The translations under genes were made by a program, and so were the position numbers. A DNA stretch of 64,000 nt. It comes from Pantoea cypripedii (GTDB lineage Bacteria > Pseudomonadota > Gammaproteobacteria > Enterobacterales > Enterobacteriaceae). Location of the stretch: assembly GCF_011395035.1 (NCBI RefSeq), contig NZ_CP024768.1, positions 778,586-842,585 of the forward strand, read 5' to 3'. This document shows, piece after piece, positions 47,995 through 56,991 of the stretch. The notes beneath the pieces are model-generated. The model ran no database searches. It had not been told where the DNA came from and saw nothing but the letters and a program-made list of their open reading frames with translations. Each line of letters begins with the position of its first letter. Position 1 is the stretch's first letter.

Positions 47995-48720
47995 ATGGCG
48001 ACCAACGCAAAACCTGTATATCAACGTATCCTGCTAAAACTGAGTGGCGAAGCACTGCAAGGTGCCGAAGGTTTTGGTATTGACGCGAGTGTGCTTGACC
48101 GCATGGCGCAAGAGGTAAAAGAGCTGGTTGAGCTGGGTATCCAGGTAGGTGTGGTTATTGGTGGCGGTAACCTGTTCCGTGGCGCGGGTCTGGCACAGGC
48201 TGGTATGAACCGTGTGGTCGGCGACCATATGGGTATGCTGGCAACCGTGATGAATGGCCTGGCGATGCGTGATGCGCTGCACCGTGCCTATGTCAATGCG
48301 CGTCTGATGTCAGCGATTCCGCTGAATGGCGTATGTGATAACTACAGCTGGGCCGAAGCGATTAGCCTGCTGCGCAATAACCGTGTTGTGATTTTCTCTG
48401 CCGGTACTGGCAACCCGTTCTTTACCACCGACTCAGCCGCCTGCCTGCGTGGCATCGAAATCGAAGCGGATGTGGTGCTGAAAGCCACCAAAGTCGATGG
48501 CGTCTATTCTGCCGATCCGGTGAAAAACCCGGATGCAACGCTGTATGAACAGCTGACCTATGCTGAAGTGCTGGATAAAGAGCTGAAAGTGATGGATCTG
48601 GCCGCCTTTACGCTGGCCCGCGACCATCAACTGCCGATCCGCGTCTTCAATATGAACAAACCTGGCGCGCTGCGCCGCGTAGTGATGGGTGAAAAAGAAG
48701 GTACCCTGATTACGCATTAA
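47995..48720 (+). CDS. pyrH: UMP kinase
   Basis: Phosphorylates UMP to UDP; hexameric amino-acid-kinase fold, inhibited by UTP and activated by GTP. 241 residues from ATG 47995 with AGGAAG 8 bases ahead. LLKLSGEAL and VIGGGNLFRG bind phosphates; NRVVGDHMGMLATVMNGLA holds the central helix; AADVVLKATKVDGVYSADP-type segment (EADVVLKATKVDGVYSADP) follows. In-frame TTG at 47989 is rejected. Followed by frr. Confidence 0.98.
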   Translation: MATNAKPVYQRILLKLSGEALQGAEGFGIDASVLDRMAQEVKELVELGIQVGVVIGGGNLFRGAGLAQAGMNRVVGDHMGMLATVMNGLAMRDALHRAYVNARLMSAIPLNGVCDNYSWAEAISLLRNNRVVIFSAGTGNPFFTTDSAACLRGIEIEADVVLKATKVDGVYSADPVKNPDATLYEQLTYAEVLDKELKVMDLAAFTLARDHQLPIRVFNMNKPGALRRVVMGEKEGTLITH

Positions 48721-48863
48721 TACCCGAGGCAAGATAAAATAGGGTATATTCTGTTGGCGCGGCGCTGTGGCGCTGCGCACCATTCAGGATGATCGATGAT
48801 TATCGATACCGCTTCCGGTTAGCCCGGAAATGGCCAGGTCAAACCGAATCCAAGGGTTTCAAC

Positions 48864-49421
48864 GTGATTAACGAAATTAAAAAAGATGCTGAAACGCGCA
48901 TGGACAAATGCGTGGAAGCATTCAAAAACACCATTAGCAAAGTGCGCACTGGTCGCGCTTCTCCCTCTCTGCTCGACGGCATTGTTGTTGAATACTACGG
49001 TACACCGACGCCGCTGCGTCAGCTGGCTAGCGTCACTGTAGAAGACTCCCGCACGCTGAAAATCAACGTCTTCGACCGTTCCCTCGGTCCGGCCGTTGAG
49101 AAAGCGATCATGGCATCAGATCTGGGCCTGAACCCAAGTTCGGCAGGTAGCGACATCCGTGTTCCGCTGCCGGCGCTGACGGAAGAACGTCGTAAAGATC
49201 TGATCAAAATCGTTCGTGGTGAAGCGGAGCAGGGTCGTGTGTCAGTACGTAACGTACGTCGTGACGCGAACGACAAAATCAAAGCGCTGCTGAAAGATAA
49301 AGAGATCAGCGAAGACGACGAACGTCGTACGCAGGATGAGATCCAGAAAATGACCGATGCGCGCATCAAGAATGTTGATGCAGCACTGGCAGAGAAAGAA
49401 AAGGAACTGATGGAGTTCTGA
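48864..49421 (+). CDS. frr: ribosome recycling factor
   Basis: Works with EF-G to split post-termination ribosomes. 185 residues, two domains: a three-helix bundle (1-30 and 105-185) and a beta domain. Seen: KVRTGRASPSLLDGIVVEYYG, VTVEDSRTLKINVFDRS-type region, LTEERRKDLIKIVRGEAEQGRV. The start is GTG at 48864 (M-I-N-E-I-K-K-D-A-E) with AAGGG 7 bases ahead; the longer frame from 48789 adds unrelated residues. Confidence 0.97.
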   Translation: MINEIKKDAETRMDKCVEAFKNTISKVRTGRASPSLLDGIVVEYYGTPTPLRQLASVTVEDSRTLKINVFDRSLGPAVEKAIMASDLGLNPSSAGSDIRVPLPALTEERRKDLIKIVRGEAEQGRVSVRNVRRDANDKIKALLKDKEISEDDERRTQDEIQKMTDARIKNVDAALAEKEKELMEF

Positions 49422-49439
49422 TTCCATCTTTATCCGACC

Positions 49440-49499
49440 AACGCCGTCAAGAGAGGTATACCCATTTGGGAATGCACAATCTTGCGGCGTTTTATTTTT
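49440..49499 (+). terminator. terminator of frr with a long apical loop
   Basis: AACGCCG(T)CAAGA at 49440-49452 pairs with TCTTGCGGCGTT at 49480-49491 across about 27 unpaired bases, followed by TTATTTTTG. The stem has one bulged T. Confidence 0.75.
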
Positions 49500-49558
49500 G
49501 TCCCTGCGGAAGAGGGCATTTTCTATCTGCCTTCTCCTGAATACACACGGAAAGCGTC

Positions 49559-50761
49559 ATGAAGCGATTAACTCTGCTGGGTTCTACGGGTTCGGTGGGT
49601 ACCAATACACTGGCGGTGGTGCGAGAAAATCCTGAGCAATATCAGGTAACAGCGCTGGTGGCTGGTCAGAATGTGGCGTTAATGGCCGAGCAATGTCAGC
49701 AGTTTAAGCCGCGCTATGCGGCGATGGCGGATGACATCTCCGCCCAGGCGCTGCGTGAGCGACTGAGAGCACTCAACATCAAAACCGAAGTGCTCTCCGG
49801 CGTTCAGGCAGCCTGTGAATTGGCTGCGCTGGATGAAGTTGATCAGGTGATGGCGGCGATTGTCGGTGCATCGGGTCTGCTGCCGACGCTGGCGGCCATC
49901 CGCGCCGGGAAAACCGTTCTGCTGGCGAATAAAGAATCTCTTGTCACATGCGGCCGCCTGTTTATGGAGGCCGTACAGCGCCATCAGGCCCAGTTGTTGC
50001 CTGTCGACAGTGAGCACAACGCCATTTTTCAGAGTTTACCGGCTTCCATACAGCAACAGTTGGGGTACGCTGATCTGCAGGAGAACGGCATTGAGTCGAT
50101 TATCCTCACGGGATCAGGTGGCCCTTTTCGTGACACGCCATTAGCTGAGTTAGCGGCTATGTCGCCGGACCAGGCATGTGCGCATCCGAACTGGTCAATG
50201 GGGCGTAAAATCTCTGTTGATTCAGCCACCATGATGAATAAAGGTCTTGAATACATTGAAGCCCGCTGGCTGTTTAACGCAACTGATGCTCAGATGGAGG
50301 TGATCCTGCACCCGCAGTCGGTCATCCATTCTATGGTGCGTTATTGCGATGGTAGCGTGCTGGCGCAACTGGGATCGCCTGATATGCGTACCCCGATTGC
50401 CCACAGCATGGCATGGCCAGCACGTATTTCTGCCGGCGTGACACCGCTCGATTTCACCCGAATGAAAGCGCTGACCTTCGCTGAGCCAGATTACGCGCGC
50501 TATCCCTGCCTGAAGCTGGCAATTGACGCCTGTGCCACTGGCCAGGCCGCCACGACGATGCTGAATGCAGCCAACGAAGTGGCGGTCGCCGCATTTCTGC
50601 AGCATCAGATCCGCTTTACCGATATCGCTGTACTGAACAGTGAAGTGCTGGCATCGCTGAGCTGCGGAGAACCCGATAGCGTTGAGGCGGTCGTGGAGAT
50701 TGATCGGTTAGCGCGGGTGTGTGCCAATGAAATGTTGCCACGTTTGCGCATAGCAGGTTGA
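49559..50761 (+). CDS. dxr: 1-deoxy-D-xylulose 5-phosphate reductoisomerase
   Basis: Second step of the MEP isoprenoid pathway, target of fosmidomycin. 400 residues. NADPH loop LGSTGSVGTNTL at 6-17, LLANKESLVTCG, metal/substrate site VDSEHNAIFQ (Asp149 region), SMGRKISVDSATMMNKGLE and HPQSVIHSMV. C-terminal helical domain. ATG at 49559 with GGAAAG ahead. It begins the envelope gene block that continues to dnaE. Confidence 0.97.
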   Translation: MKRLTLLGSTGSVGTNTLAVVRENPEQYQVTALVAGQNVALMAEQCQQFKPRYAAMADDISAQALRERLRALNIKTEVLSGVQAACELAALDEVDQVMAAIVGASGLLPTLAAIRAGKTVLLANKESLVTCGRLFMEAVQRHQAQLLPVDSEHNAIFQSLPASIQQQLGYADLQENGIESIILTGSGGPFRDTPLAELAAMSPDQACAHPNWSMGRKISVDSATMMNKGLEYIEARWLFNATDAQMEVILHPQSVIHSMVRYCDGSVLAQLGSPDMRTPIAHSMAWPARISAGVTPLDFTRMKALTFAEPDYARYPCLKLAIDACATGQAATTMLNAANEVAVAAFLQHQIRFTDIAVLNSEVLASLSCGEPDSVEAVVEIDRLARVCANEMLPRLRIAG

Positions 50762-50927
50762 TTGTCCCCGCTATTTGTTAGCTCAGGGCGAAAATGGTAT
50801 AGTCGCTCGCTCGCGTTTCACGGCCTGGCATTGTTTCGATGCCAGCCGACTGAAAGGTCGGTGTTTGCTGCAGGCGCAATGTATTCAGAAACCACAGCAT
50901 TTCTGATTAAAGGAATTATTACGCGTT

Positions 50928-51680
50928 ATGTCGTCCAACAATCACAACACATTCGATGACCGGTTCGATTGTACGCCGCGTCACGTGGCCATCATTATGG
51001 ATGGTAATGGTCGCTGGGCAAAAAATCAGGGCAAACTGCGTATTTCAGGCCACAAAGCCGGGGTAAAATCAGTACGCCGGGCCGTCAGCTTTGCGGTCAG
51101 CCATAAGCTGGAGGCGCTCACGCTTTACGCGTTCAGTAGCGAGAACTGGAGCCGACCGGTACAGGAAGTGACGGCCTTAATGGAATTGTTTGTCTGGGCG
51201 CTTGATAGTGAAGTCAAAAGCCTGCACAAACACAATGTACGTCTGTGTGTGATTGGCGACATTAGTCGTTTCAATTCCAGAATTCAGGAACGCATTCGTC
51301 GCGCCGAGGAACTGACTCAGCAAAATAATGGACTGACTCTCAACATTGCTGCCAACTACGGTGGCCGTTGGGATATTATCCAGGGTGCCAGAAAACTGGC
51401 CGAGCAGGTTCAGGAAGGTCTGTTACGTCCTGACCAGATAACCGAAGAGAGTCTGGCTCCATACCTTTGTATGAATGAGCTGGCGCCGGTGGATTTAGTG
51501 ATAAGGACCGGGGGAGAGCATCGGATTAGCAACTTCCTGCTGTGGCAAATAGCCTATGCTGAGTTCTGGTTTACCGATGTTCTTTGGCCTGATTTTGATG
51601 AACAAGTTTTTGAAGGTGCACTGAATGCTTTCTCTCTGCGGGAGCGTCGTTATGGCGGCGCTGCACCAGGCGGCGCCTGA
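50928..51680 (+). CDS. ispU: (2E,6E)-farnesyl-diphosphate-specific ditrans,polycis-undecaprenyl-diphosphate synthase
   Basis: Makes undecaprenyl diphosphate, the lipid carrier for peptidoglycan and O antigen. 250 residues. HVAIIMDGNGRWA (catalytic Asp25) near 19-31, HKAGVKSVRRAV, LTLYAFSSENWSRP, and late DLVIRTGGEHRISNFLLWQIAY. The N-terminal ten residues vary from E. coli. ATG at 50928 follows TTATTACGCGTT; the ribosome site GGAA at 50911-50914 is somewhat distant. Followed by cdsA at 18 bp. Confidence 0.96.
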   Translation: MSSNNHNTFDDRFDCTPRHVAIIMDGNGRWAKNQGKLRISGHKAGVKSVRRAVSFAVSHKLEALTLYAFSSENWSRPVQEVTALMELFVWALDSEVKSLHKHNVRLCVIGDISRFNSRIQERIRRAEELTQQNNGLTLNIAANYGGRWDIIQGARKLAEQVQEGLLRPDQITEESLAPYLCMNELAPVDLVIRTGGEHRISNFLLWQIAYAEFWFTDVLWPDFDEQVFEGALNAFSLRERRYGGAAPGGA

Positions 51681-51698
51681 GCAACCTGGGGGTAACCT

Positions 51699-52556
51699 TT
51701 GCTGAAGTCTCGTTTAATTACCGCGTTTATTTTAATTCCGCTGGTGATTGCTGCGCTGTTCTGGTTACCACTGTCCGGTTTTGCGATAACAACTATCGTC
51801 ATCTGTATGCTTGCCGCCTGGGAATGGGGGCAGCTGGCGGGTATGGCGACCCGTCAACAACGCATCTGGCTGGCTGTACTTTGTGGTTTACTGCTGGCTG
51901 TGATGCTCTTCACGCTTCAGCCCTACCAACGCGATTTGCACCAACTCCAGATGGAAAGCTCCCTGTGGGCGTCGCTGATCTGGTGGGTTGTGGCATTGGT
52001 GCTGGTGCTTTTCTATCCCGCCTCGGCTGCTGTCTGGCGTCACTCACGTCCGTTACGTCTCCTGTTTGGTGTGCTCACCGTGATCCCCTTCTTCTGGGGC
52101 ATGATGGCATTGCGCCAGTACCATTATGATACCGATCATTTTGCCGGAGCCTGGTGGCTGCTGTTTGTCATGTTTCTGGTGTGGGGTGCCGATTCGGGTG
52201 CCTATATGTTTGGCCGGTTATTTGGCAAACACAAGCTGGCACCTAAAGTCTCACCAGGTAAAACCTGGGAAGGTTTCCTCGGCGGGTTAGTTTGCTCTGC
52301 CGTGATTGCCTGGCTGTTTGCTCTGTTCGCACCGCTAACCATTGCCACGTCAACCCTGATTATTTGTGCCGTTATCGCCGCTCTGGCGTCGGTACTGGGC
52401 GATTTGACAGAAAGTATGTTCAAACGTGAGGCCGGTATCAAAGACAGCGGTAACTTAATTCCGGGTCACGGTGGTATCCTCGATCGTATTGATAGCCTGA
52501 CAGCAGCGGTGCCGGTCTTTGCCTGCCTGTTGCTGCTGGTGTTCCGCACCCTCTGA
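51699..52556 (+). CDS. cdsA: phosphatidate cytidylyltransferase
   Basis: Makes CDP-diacylglycerol from CTP and phosphatidate, the branch point for phosphatidylethanolamine, PG and cardiolipin. 285 residues, about eight membrane spans. The family signature is in VSPGKTWEGFLGG and SMFKREAGIKDSGNLIPGHGG, with LDRIDSLTAAVP after it. The start is TTG at 51699 (MLKSRLITAFILIPLVIAALF), with GGGGG a few bases ahead; E. coli cdsA is also TTG-started. Confidence 0.97.
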   Translation: MLKSRLITAFILIPLVIAALFWLPLSGFAITTIVICMLAAWEWGQLAGMATRQQRIWLAVLCGLLLAVMLFTLQPYQRDLHQLQMESSLWASLIWWVVALVLVLFYPASAAVWRHSRPLRLLFGVLTVIPFFWGMMALRQYHYDTDHFAGAWWLLFVMFLVWGADSGAYMFGRLFGKHKLAPKVSPGKTWEGFLGGLVCSAVIAWLFALFAPLTIATSTLIICAVIAALASVLGDLTESMFKREAGIKDSGNLIPGHGGILDRIDSLTAAVPVFACLLLLVFRTL

Positions 52557-52568
52557 GGATAGGCGACG

Positions 52569-53918
52569 ATGTTGAGCATACTCTGGAGTTTTGCAGCCTT
52601 TATTGTGGCGCTCGGCGTGCTAATTACCGTGCACGAGTTCGGCCATTTTTGGGTTGCGCGCCGCTGCGGTGTCAAAGTTGAACGTTTTTCGATTGGTTTT
52701 GGCAAAGCGCTGTTCAGTCGCCGCGATCGTCAGGGCACGGAATATGTCATTGCTCTGATCCCCCTTGGCGGCTACGTCAAAATGCTGGATGAACGCGTTG
52801 AAAGCGTCCCCGCTGAACTGCGTCATCAGGCCTTCAATAACAAAGCTGTCTGGCAGCGAGCATCAATTATTGCTGCCGGACCGATCGCTAACTTCATTTT
52901 TGCCATTTTTGCGTACTGGGCGGTGTTTATTCACGGCGTGCCCGGTGTACGCCCGGTAATTGGTGAAATTCTGAACGGTTCTATCGCGGCGGAAGCGCAA
53001 ATTGCCCCCGGTATGGAACTTAAAGCGGTAGATGGTATCGAAACGCCTGATTGGGATGCGGTACGCATGGCACTGATTGGCAAAATCGGCGACCAAAGTA
53101 CGACGCTTACCGTCTCGCAGTTTGGCGAACAGGCTACGCAGCAGAAGCAGCTGGATTTGCATGACTGGCAGTTTGAGCCAGACAAGCAGGACCCGGTAGT
53201 TGCGTTAGGTATTCGTCCACGTGGACCGCAGATTGAAACGACCCTCGCCGAAGTGCAGGCTAACTCTCCGGCGAGTGAAGCCGGTTTGCAAGCGGGCGAC
53301 AGGATCGTTAAAGTCGATGGTCAGCCGTTAACACAATGGCAGGCTTTTGTGGTTCAGGTGCGTGATAACCCCGGCAAAAACATGGCGCTGGAAGTGGAGC
53401 GGAACGGCGAATCTCTGGCGTTAACGCTGACACCTGAAGCGAAACCGGGTAACAAAGCGGAAGGTTTTGCGGGAGTCATCCCGCGGGTGATTCCGCTGCC
53501 TGACGAGTACAGAACGGTAAGGCAGTATGGGCCTTTCGCCGCGATTGGTGAAGCCAGTGTAAAAACCTGGCAACTGATGAAGCTGACGGTCTCCATGCTG
53601 GGCAAGTTGATAACCGGGGATGTGAAGCTGAATAATCTGAGCGGGCCGATTTCGATCGCGCAGGGTGCCGGGTTATCAGCAGAATATGGGGTGATTTACT
53701 ACCTGATGTTCCTGGCGCTTATCAGCGTCAACTTAGGGATAATTAACCTGTTCCCACTGCCGGTTTTAGATGGTGGACATTTGCTCTTTCTGGCGATCGA
53801 AAAGATCAAAGGTGGACCTGTGTCCGAGCGAGTTCAGGACTTTAGTTATCGCATTGGCTCAATTCTGCTGGTGCTGTTAATGGGGCTTGCACTTTTCAAT
53901 GATTTCTCACGTCTGTAA
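52569..53918 (+). CDS. rseP: sigma-E-factor regulatory site-2 protease RseP
   Basis: Intramembrane zinc metalloprotease that cuts RseA after DegS and frees sigma-E; also clears signal-peptide remnants. 449 residues. Zinc motif VHEFGH at 21-26, ligand Asp401 in LPVLDGGHLL, two tandem PDZ domains (about 125-220 and 220-310). It connects to the sigma-E promoter seen ahead of degP. Starts 12 bp after cdsA and ends 51 bp before bamA. Confidence 0.97.
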   Translation: MLSILWSFAAFIVALGVLITVHEFGHFWVARRCGVKVERFSIGFGKALFSRRDRQGTEYVIALIPLGGYVKMLDERVESVPAELRHQAFNNKAVWQRASIIAAGPIANFIFAIFAYWAVFIHGVPGVRPVIGEILNGSIAAEAQIAPGMELKAVDGIETPDWDAVRMALIGKIGDQSTTLTVSQFGEQATQQKQLDLHDWQFEPDKQDPVVALGIRPRGPQIETTLAEVQANSPASEAGLQAGDRIVKVDGQPLTQWQAFVVQVRDNPGKNMALEVERNGESLALTLTPEAKPGNKAEGFAGVIPRVIPLPDEYRTVRQYGPFAAIGEASVKTWQLMKLTVSMLGKLITGDVKLNNLSGPISIAQGAGLSAEYGVIYYLMFLALISVNLGIINLFPLPVLDGGHLLFLAIEKIKGGPVSERVQDFSYRIGSILLVLLMGLALFNDFSRL

Positions 53919-53969
53919 TAGCTGGAATGCAGACAGACGTGGGATGTGTTAGGAAAACGCATAACAACG

Positions 53970-56381
53970 ATGGCGATGAAAAAGTTGCTCATAGCGTCGC
54001 TGCTGTTTAGCAGCGCCACCGTTTACGGTGCAGACGATTTCGTGGTGAAGGATATTCATTTCGAAGGGCTACAGCGAGTCGCCGTCGGCGCGGCTCTGCT
54101 TAGCATGCCGGTTCGTGTCGGCGATACAGTGAATGATGATGACGTCAGAAATACCATTCGCTCACTGTTCGCCACCGGTAACTTTGAGGATGTTCAGGTT
54201 CTGCGCGACGGTACTACGCTGATTGTCCAGGTGAAAGAACGCCCGACCATTGCCAGCATCACTTTCTCCGGTAACAAAGCGGTGAAAGAAGATCAGCTGA
54301 AGCAAAACCTTGAAGCATCAGGTATCCGCGTCGGTGAAGCCCTTGACCGCACCACGCTCTCTTCCATTGAGAAGGGACTGGAGGATTTCTATTACAGCGT
54401 CGGTAAATATACCGCCAGCGTCAAAGCGATTGCCACGCCGCTGCCGCGTAACCGTGTCGACCTGAAGTTTGTCTTCCAGGAAGGTGTTTCTGCACAGATT
54501 CAGCAGATCAACATCGTGGGCAACAAAGCGTTTAGTTCAGATGAACTGATCTCCCGCTTCCAGCTGCGTGACGAAGTACCGTGGTGGAACGTGGTGGGCG
54601 ATCGTAAATACCAGAAACAGAAACTGGCCGGGGACCTCGAAACCCTGCGCAGCTTCTATCTGGATCGCGGTTATGCGCGTTTCAACATCGATTCAACGCA
54701 GGTGAGCCTGACGCCGGACAAAAAAGGTATCTACATCACCGTAAACATCACCGAAGGCGATCAGTACAAGATTGCTGGCGTGATCGTGAACGGCAGCATG
54801 GCAGGTCATTCGGCGGAAATTGAACATCTGACGAAGATCCCTGCGGGTGAGCTGTATAACGGCACCAAAGTCACCCAGATGGAAGATGACATCAAGAAAC
54901 TGCTGGGCCGCTACGGCTATGCCTACCCGCGTGTGGTGACACAGCCGGAAATCAATGATGCCGATAAGACGGTAAAACTGCATATCAACGTTGATGCAGG
55001 CAACCGCTACTACGTGCGTAAAGTCCGCTTCGAGGGTAACGATACATCGAAAGATTCGGTACTGCGTCGTGAGATGCGTCAGATGGAAGGTGCCTGGCTG
55101 GGTAGCGATCTGGTTGAGCAGGGCAAAGAACGTCTGAACCGTACCGGTTACTTCGAAACCGTAGACGTTGATACCCAGCGTGTGCCGGGTTCGCCTGATC
55201 AGGTAGACGTGGTCTACAAGGTGAAAGAACGTAATACCGGTACCTTTAACTTCGGCGTGGGCTACGGCACCGAGAGTGGCGTGAGCTTCCAGGTCGGTGT
55301 GACCCAGGAAAACTGGCTCGGCACCGGTAACACCGTGGGTATCAGCGGTACCAAAAACGATTATCAGACCTATGCTGAATTCTCACTGACCGATCCGTAT
55401 TTCACGGTGGACGGTGTCAGCCTGGGTGGTCGTATTTTCTATAACGACTTTAAAGCTGACGATGCTGACCTTTCTGACTACACCAACAGAAGTTATGGTG
55501 TTGATGGTACGCTGGGCTTCCCGATTAACGAGAACAACTCCCTGCGTGTTGGTTTAGGTTACGTACATAACGACCTGTCCAATATGCAGCCGCAGATTGC
55601 GATGTGGCGTTATCTCGACTCGGTAGGGCATCAGCAGGGTCTGAATAGTGACGGTGATTATTCTGCGAATGATTTCACCTTCAACTATGGCTGGACATAT
55701 AACACCCTGGACCGCGGGTTCTTCCCAACGTCGGGTAACCGTACCAACCTGAACGGTAAGATCACCATTCCGGGTTCAGACAACAGCTTCTATAAAGCGA
55801 CGCTGGATACGCAACAATACGTGCCGATTAACCAGGATCGTACCTGGGTGCTGTTGGGTCGTGGCCGTATTGGATATGGTGACGGACTCGGTGGTAAAGA
55901 GATGCCGTTCTATGAGAACTTCTACGCGGGTGGTTCCAGCACCGTTCGTGGCTTCCAGTCCAACACCATTGGTCCGAAAGCTGCGTATCTGAACGATGGC
56001 TCGTCCACCTGTACGCTGTCCGATCCGAATGGCGTTTGTAAGTCAGATGATGCGGTGGGCGGTAACGCGATGGCAGTGGCCAGCCTTGAGCTGATCACAC
56101 CAACGCCGTTCCTGAGCGAGAAATACGCTAACTCAGTGCGTACCTCATTGTTTGTTGATGCGGGTACGGTCTGGGATACTAAATGGCAGAATACTGCCGA
56201 AACACGTGCGGCAGGGATCCCGGACTACAGCGATCCAAACAATATTCGCGTATCCAGCGGTATCGCACTACAGTGGATGTCACCGTTGGGGCCGTTGGTA
56301 TTCTCATATGCCCAGCCGGTCAAGAAAGTCGAGGGAGACAAGTCAGAGCAGTTCCAGTTTAACATCGGTAAAACCTGGTAA
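53970..56381 (+). CDS. bamA: outer-membrane protein assembly factor BamA
   Basis: Central pore of the BAM machine that folds barrel proteins in the outer membrane; essential. Signal peptide 1-20 (ends T-V-Y-G), five POTRA domains to about residue 420, 16-strand Omp85 barrel. The VRGF motif of loop 6 is in SSTVRGFQSNT at about 658; a disulfide pair C681/C690 follows in that loop, which is shorter than in E. coli. It ends QFNIGKTW. ATG at 53970 (M-A-M-K-K) is the family start; ATG at 53976 is the alternative. 803 residues with the first Met. Confidence 0.97.
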   Translation: MAMKKLLIASLLFSSATVYGADDFVVKDIHFEGLQRVAVGAALLSMPVRVGDTVNDDDVRNTIRSLFATGNFEDVQVLRDGTTLIVQVKERPTIASITFSGNKAVKEDQLKQNLEASGIRVGEALDRTTLSSIEKGLEDFYYSVGKYTASVKAIATPLPRNRVDLKFVFQEGVSAQIQQINIVGNKAFSSDELISRFQLRDEVPWWNVVGDRKYQKQKLAGDLETLRSFYLDRGYARFNIDSTQVSLTPDKKGIYITVNITEGDQYKIAGVIVNGSMAGHSAEIEHLTKIPAGELYNGTKVTQMEDDIKKLLGRYGYAYPRVVTQPEINDADKTVKLHINVDAGNRYYVRKVRFEGNDTSKDSVLRREMRQMEGAWLGSDLVEQGKERLNRTGYFETVDVDTQRVPGSPDQVDVVYKVKERNTGTFNFGVGYGTESGVSFQVGVTQENWLGTGNTVGISGTKNDYQTYAEFSLTDPYFTVDGVSLGGRIFYNDFKADDADLSDYTNRSYGVDGTLGFPINENNSLRVGLGYVHNDLSNMQPQIAMWRYLDSVGHQQGLNSDGDYSANDFTFNYGWTYNTLDRGFFPTSGNRTNLNGKITIPGSDNSFYKATLDTQQYVPINQDRTWVLLGRGRIGYGDGLGGKEMPFYENFYAGGSSTVRGFQSNTIGPKAAYLNDGSSTCTLSDPNGVCKSDDAVGGNAMAVASLELITPTPFLSEKYANSVRTSLFVDAGTVWDTKWQNTAETRAAGIPDYSDPNNIRVSSGIALQWMSPLGPLVFSYAQPVKKVEGDKSEQFQFNIGKTW

Positions 56382-56431
56382 AGCTCTGAGCAGGGAAGTG
56401 TATACCCAACGGGTATAAATAGCGTCTTGCA

Positions 56432-56454
56432 AGCGTGTAGCTCTGCTACACGCT
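56432..56454 (+). other. perfect palindromic hairpin between bamA and skp
   Basis: AGCGTGTAGC-TCT-GCTACACGCT in the 106-bp gap, with a second short palindrome TATACCC-AAC-GGGTATA at 56401-56417. No T-run follows, so it looks like an RNA stability or processing structure inside the bamA-skp transcript. Confidence 0.7.
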
Positions 56455-56487
56455 GCAAACACACATGTTGAGGGTAAGGAGTTTATA

Positions 56488-56988
56488 GTGAAAAAGTTGT
56501 TCTGTGCCGCTGCTCTGGGTGTTGCATTAGCTGCTTCTGCTGGCGCCCAGGCGGCAGACAAAATCGCCGTTGTTAACCTGAGCCAGGTTTTCCAGCAGTC
56601 TCCGCAGCGTGCTGCTGTTGCTAAGCAACTTGAGAGTGAGTTCCAGGGCCGCGCCTCCGATCTCCAGTCTCAGCAGCAGAAAATCCAGCAGGAAATCCAG
56701 GATCTGCAGCGCAATGCTTCTACCATGAAAGCAAGCGACCGTACCAAGAAAGAGAAGCAGATTTCTTCTGAGCGTGCGGCTTTCGAATCAAAAGCTCAGG
56801 CTTTTGAAAAAGACAACCAGACCCGTCAGATGCAGGAACGCAACAAGCTGCTGGCTAAAATCCAGACCGCAGTTCAGTCTGTAGCGAAAAGCGAAGGGTA
56901 CGATCTGGTTCTGGACTCTCAGGCCGTGCTGTACACTTCTTCCGATGCTAAAGACATCACTGCAGACGTTGTAAAACAGGTTAAATAA
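56488..56988 (+). CDS. skp: periplasmic chaperone Skp
   Basis: Trimeric holdase that carries unfolded outer-membrane proteins to BamA. 166 residues, signal peptide about 1-22 (ends A-Q-A). The rest is the OmpH-like fold with a long coiled coil (QSQQQKIQQEIQDLQRNA onwards) and the strand IAVVNLSQVFQQSPQ. The start is GTG at 56488 with AAGGAG 8 bases ahead. Ends 3 bp before lpxD. Confidence 0.97.
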   Translation: MKKLFCAAALGVALAASAGAQAADKIAVVNLSQVFQQSPQRAAVAKQLESEFQGRASDLQSQQQKIQQEIQDLQRNASTMKASDRTKKEKQISSERAAFESKAQAFEKDNQTRQMQERNKLLAKIQTAVQSVAKSEGYDLVLDSQAVLYTSSDAKDITADVVKQVK

Positions 56989-56991
56989 TCG

